Shown here: positions 4,862-7,577 of the stretch, piece after piece | Position numbering within the stretch: the first letter of the stretch is position 1 | Layout: every line of letters starts with the position of its first letter | Assembly (NCBI GenBank): GCA_034409055.1 | Contig: DAOUMU010000060.1 | Location: 1 to 7,577, forward strand | Length of the DNA stretch: 7,577 bases | Direction: 5' to 3' | From: DAOUMU01 sp034409055 | GTDB lineage: Bacteria > Chloroflexota > Anaerolineae > 4572-78 > J111 | The notes under the pieces: model-generated | Seen by the model: only the letters and a program-made list of their open reading frames with translations | The model's database searches: none | What the model was told of the DNA's origin: nothing | Program-made: the position numbers and the translations under genes

Positions 4862-7426
4862 ATGAAAATTGACCAATTTCCCAAAGGTTTGTCATTATCT
4901 TTTCTTTCCGTTCTCGCCCGGCTGATACCGGTTGTGGTTTTGCTGTGTAGCTTGTTCCTCAGCACTTCTTACCCCCGGATAGTCCGAGCCGCCAACACTT
5001 GGAGTACCACAGGTAGCCTGACCACTGCTCGTTATCGTCACACGACAACGTTGCTGCCCAATGGCAAAGTATTGGTCGCAGGAGGCTACAAATATGAAGG
5101 TGGTGATGTCTATCTCAGTAGCGCGGAGGTGTACGACCCGGCTACAGGACTTTGGAAAACCACTGGTAGTATGAACGCCGCCCGTTATCGCCACACGGCG
5201 ATACTGCTGCCTAATGGCCAAGTATTGGTTGCAGGGGGTTACAATAGTAGCGGCTATCTCAGCAGTGCGGAGATATACGATCCCGCTACGGAAATTTGGA
5301 GCACCATCAGCAGTATGGGCACCGCTCGCGATTCTCACACGGCAACGTTACTACCCAAGGGCCAAGTATTGGTCGCAGGAGGTTCCAATGGTAGCGGCTA
5401 TTTCAGCAGCGTGGAGGTGTACGACCCAACCACGGGAAACTGGAGTGTCACTGGTAGTCTGAACACTGCTCGCTATAGGCATACGGCGACGTTATTGCCC
5501 GATGGCAAAGTGCTGGTCGCAGGAGGCTACAATGGTAGTGGCTATCTCAGCAACGCGGAGGTGTACAATCCAGCTACGGGAACCTGGAGCACCACCGGCA
5601 GCTTGGCTACCGCTCGTCGCAATCACACGGCGACCCTACTGCCCAACGGCACAGTGCTGGTCACGGGAGGCTACAACAATGGTAATGGCTATCTCAGCAG
5701 CACGGAGGTGTACAACCCAGCTACGGGAACCTGGAGCACCACTGGTAGCTTAGCCACCGCCCGTCGTTACCACACAGCGACGTTACTGCCCAACGGCAAA
5801 GTGCTGGTCACAGGAGGCTCCGATAATGATGGAAGCTATTTGAGCAGTGTGGAGGTGTACGACCCAACCATGGGAAACTGGAGTGTCACTGGTAGTCTGA
5901 ATACTGCTCGCTATAGGCATGCGGCGACGTTGCTGTCTGGTGGCAATGTGTTAGTGGTGGGAGGGTACAACAGCAGCAACAGCTATCTCAGCAGCACAGA
6001 GGTGTACGATTCAGCCATGGGGAATTGGAGTGCTACCGGCAGCCTAAACACTGCCCGTTATTGGCACACGGCGACGCTGTTGCCTGATGGCAAAGTACTG
6101 GTTGTAGGAGGCTGCGCCAATTCTGTCTGTTCCAATTCTCTCAGTAGTGTGGAGTTGTACGATCCAGCTATGGGAGGCTGGAGCACCACTGGCAGCTTAA
6201 ATACCCCTCGCCACCGTCACACGGCGACGCTGCTGCTTGATGGTAAAGTATTGGTCGTGGGAGGCAACAACGGTAGTGGTTATCTGAGCAGCGCAGAAGT
6301 GTACGATCCGGCCACGGGAAGTTGGAATACTACCGGTAACCTGGCTACTGCCCGCTATCGTCACACGGCAACGTTGCTGTCTGACGGCAAAGTACTGGTT
6401 GTAGGGGGCAGAGGAAGCAGTGGTGACTATCTGAGCAGCGTGGAGATTTACGATCCAGCCACGGGTAGCTGGAGTGCCGCCGGCAACCTGACCGCCGCCC
6501 GCGGTTATCAAACAGCAACGCTGTTGCCTGACGGTAAAGTTCTAGTCGCGGCCGGTTATGCGGGCAGTGGTGGTGGTTATCTCAACAGTGCGGAAGTGTA
6601 TGACCCGGCCACAAGGAGTTGGAGTGTTACCGGCAGCCTGACCACCGCTCGCTATCGTTACAGGGGGACACTGCTGTCCAATGGCAAAGTGCTGGTTGCG
6701 GGAGGTTACAATAGTGTCAGCGGCCATCTGAACAGTACGGAGGTGTATGACCCGGCCACGGGAAGTTGGAGCGTTACCGGCAGTCTGACCAGTGTCCGCC
6801 GTAATCATTCGATGACGCTGCTGTCTGATGGCAAAGTGCTGGTTGCGGGAGGCTGGAATGGGAGCAGCTCTATCAATAGTGTGAATATGTACGATCCGGC
6901 CACGGGGATATGGAACACTACTAGCAGTTTAAATACTGCCCGCGCTGATCACACAGCGACGCTTCTGCCAAACGGCAAAGTGCTGGTCGTGGGGGGCTGG
7001 GATGCTGGTGGTATTACTCTCAGCAGCGCAGAGTTGTACGACCTCGGGCTGGGCTTTCAAACAGCTTGGCAGCCAGACTTGAGTGTAGCTACTTCATCCT
7101 TGAGAGCGGGTAACAAGCTGGCAATAGGCGGCAGCGGCTTCCGTGGCTACAACAATGCCGAAGCCTCCGGTGGTAGCTGGAACAACTCGGCCACTAATTA
7201 TCCCCTGGTGCAATTACACCGGCTGGATAACGATCAAGTACGCTGGCTACTACCCGACCCCACGACTCTCTTCTCCGATATTCTGTTCACCTCTGTAGCT
7301 GTCAATAACTTTCCGCAAGGGCACGCCCTTGTGACAGTCTTCGTAAATGGCATCCCCAGTCGGTCCAAAATCATCCAGGTTATAGAGGGTAGTTCTGTCT
7401 ACCTGCCGGTTGTTTTGAAGAATTGA
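4862..7426 (+). CDS. exported 14-repeat kelch beta-propeller protein with Chloroflexota-type C-terminal tail
   Basis: An 854-residue protein. Residues about 12-34 (LSFLSVLARLIPVVVLLCSL...) form one hydrophobic segment after a short basic start, with a plausible signal-peptidase site after VRA (41-43), so it is predicted to be exported. Residues about 45-728 are 14 kelch-type repeats of about 49 residues with the pattern KVLVAGGYN..GYLSSAEVYDP, ATGSWSTTGSL, TARYRHTATLLPNG. Fourteen blades suit two seven-bladed propellers, or another split. Residues about 740-835 resemble the immunoglobulin-like domain that follows propellers in galactose-oxidase-like proteins (GGSGFRGYNNAEASGGSW, PQGHALVTVFVNGIPS). 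The final YLPVVLKN is a tail seen on many exported Chloroflexota proteins. No galactose-oxidase copper ligands are evident, so binding or adhesion at the surface is more likely than catalysis (inference). It stands alone; a mobile element abuts each side. Confidence 0.9.
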   Translation: MKIDQFPKGLSLSFLSVLARLIPVVVLLCSLFLSTSYPRIVRAANTWSTTGSLTTARYRHTTTLLPNGKVLVAGGYKYEGGDVYLSSAEVYDPATGLWKTTGSMNAARYRHTAILLPNGQVLVAGGYNSSGYLSSAEIYDPATEIWSTISSMGTARDSHTATLLPKGQVLVAGGSNGSGYFSSVEVYDPTTGNWSVTGSLNTARYRHTATLLPDGKVLVAGGYNGSGYLSNAEVYNPATGTWSTTGSLATARRNHTATLLPNGTVLVTGGYNNGNGYLSSTEVYNPATGTWSTTGSLATARRYHTATLLPNGKVLVTGGSDNDGSYLSSVEVYDPTMGNWSVTGSLNTARYRHAATLLSGGNVLVVGGYNSSNSYLSSTEVYDSAMGNWSATGSLNTARYWHTATLLPDGKVLVVGGCANSVCSNSLSSVELYDPAMGGWSTTGSLNTPRHRHTATLLLDGKVLVVGGNNGSGYLSSAEVYDPATGSWNTTGNLATARYRHTATLLSDGKVLVVGGRGSSGDYLSSVEIYDPATGSWSAAGNLTAARGYQTATLLPDGKVLVAAGYAGSGGGYLNSAEVYDPATRSWSVTGSLTTARYRYRGTLLSNGKVLVAGGYNSVSGHLNSTEVYDPATGSWSVTGSLTSVRRNHSMTLLSDGKVLVAGGWNGSSSINSVNMYDPATGIWNTTSSLNTARADHTATLLPNGKVLVVGGWDAGGITLSSAELYDLGLGFQTAWQPDLSVATSSLRAGNKLAIGGSGFRGYNNAEASGGSWNNSATNYPLVQLHRLDNDQVRWLLPDPTTLFSDILFTSVAVNNFPQGHALVTVFVNGIPSRSKIIQVIEGSSVYLPVVLKN
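4994..7045 (+). repeat. tandem DNA repeats encoding the kelch blades
   Basis: About 14 units of roughly 141-156 bases each follow one another, with highly similar stretches such as GGAGGTGTACGACCC and GGCAAAGTGCTGGTC recurring at this spacing. Units 3, 4, 5 and 6 share long near-identical segments (for example around 5430-5470 and 5870-5910), implying recent duplication or gene conversion. Confidence 0.85.
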
Positions 7427-7450
7427 GAGTGCAAATAAACGATAATGCTC

Positions 7451-7468
7451 AGAACGTGTTTTAAAAGT
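7451..7468. repeat. likely terminal region of the adjacent insertion sequence
   Basis: AGAACGTGTTTTAAAAGT lies just outside the transposase stop codon and has the GTTTTAAAA look of some IS5-type termini. The matching inverted repeat is beyond the window, so the exact edge is not proven. The kelch stop codon is 25 bases to the left, so the insertion did not damage that gene. Confidence 0.4.
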
Positions 7469-7483
7469 TATGTAAATTAAAAA

Positions 7484-7577
7484 TCAAAGAGCAACGCCAG
7501 GATTACGAGCCAGACGACGAAGCATCAGGCGAACCATAGCCGCATAAATCATTGCTTCGCTAGTTTTAGGCAGGACT
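7484..7577 (-). CDS. 3' end of an insertion-sequence transposase (probably IS5 family), cut by the window edge
   Basis: The minus strand encodes 30 residues ending in a TGA at 7486-7484: VLPKTSEAMIYAAMVRLM followed by LRRLARNPGVAL. The block LPxTSEAMIYxAMxRLMLRRLA is the usual C-terminal helix of DDE transposases of the IS5 type, which follows the catalytic glutamate. The catalytic DDE residues themselves lie outside the window. It converges on the kelch gene. Whether the element is intact cannot be judged; the visible end has no frameshift or early stop. Confidence 0.72.
   Translation of the reverse strand, partial: VLPKTSEAMIYAAMVRLMLRRLARNPGVAL

Noticed and set aside
4655..4876. A 73-codon minus-strand frame
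   Set aside because: It lies almost wholly inside the MITE-like palindrome and overlaps the kelch start; its residues are explained by the inverted repeat.
4994..7045. CRISPR array or DNA satellite
   Set aside because: The periodicity of about 147 bases is the codon-level repeat of kelch blades in one uninterrupted frame, with no short direct repeats and unique spacers.
4862..7426. Galactose-oxidase-type enzyme activity for the kelch protein
   Set aside because: The propeller-plus-Ig-like layout is similar, but I could not identify the Tyr-Cys cofactor pair or the copper-binding His residues.

Overview
The window most likely comes from a member of the Chloroflexota (Anaerolineae/Caldilineae-like). 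Three things point there: the large secreted kelch protein ends in YLPVVLKN, a tail I associate with exported proteins of that phylum; the intergenic spaces are full of palindromic repeats of the kind seen in those genomes; and the enzymes are GC-rich (judged by eye). No marker gene confirms this, so the assignment is an inference.

Layout. Positions 1-35 hold only the first codons of a leftward gene with its own promoter. Positions about 153-546 hold the most interesting object: an AAC-rich sequence that reads, in one frame, as the C-terminal variable region of a formylglycine-generating-enzyme/C-type-lectin-fold target protein (RGDRVLRGGAWNNQQNN..., NNRNNNIGVRVV). It has a stop codon just upstream and no gene around it. 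This is the hallmark of the template repeat (TR) of a diversity-generating retroelement (DGR). A perfect TATAAT sits just before it, strong hairpins and a terminator-like stem follow it, and no reverse transcriptase or variable-region gene is in the window. It looks like a stand-alone TR RNA cassette, or the remnant of a DGR. Positions 547-946 are non-coding and packed with inverted repeats.

Positions 947-4377 are metabolic and all on the minus strand. Reading in the direction of transcription, a small ABM-domain monooxygenase (4377-4069), an iron-type alcohol dehydrogenase (4064-2910) and a zinc-type medium-chain dehydrogenase (2890-1937) are packed with 4 and 19 bases between them and form a probable operon. 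A palindromic gap (1694-1936) separates them from a PuuD-like class I glutamine amidotransferase/gamma-glutamyl hydrolase (1693-947) that has its own promoter-like sequence. Upstream of the monooxygenase lies a 23-base perfect palindrome (4511-4533), a likely operator. The operon's substrate cannot be read from the sequence; one small redox/oxygenase enzyme with two alcohol dehydrogenases suggests handling of a small alcohol, aldehyde or quinone-like compound.

Positions 4650-4852 carry a MITE-like palindromic element with 15-base inverted ends and a possible 7-base target duplication. It ends about ten bases before the start codon of the 854-residue exported 14-repeat kelch beta-propeller protein (4862-7426, plus strand). 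The window closes with the 3' end of an insertion-sequence transposase (probably IS5-type) on the minus strand.
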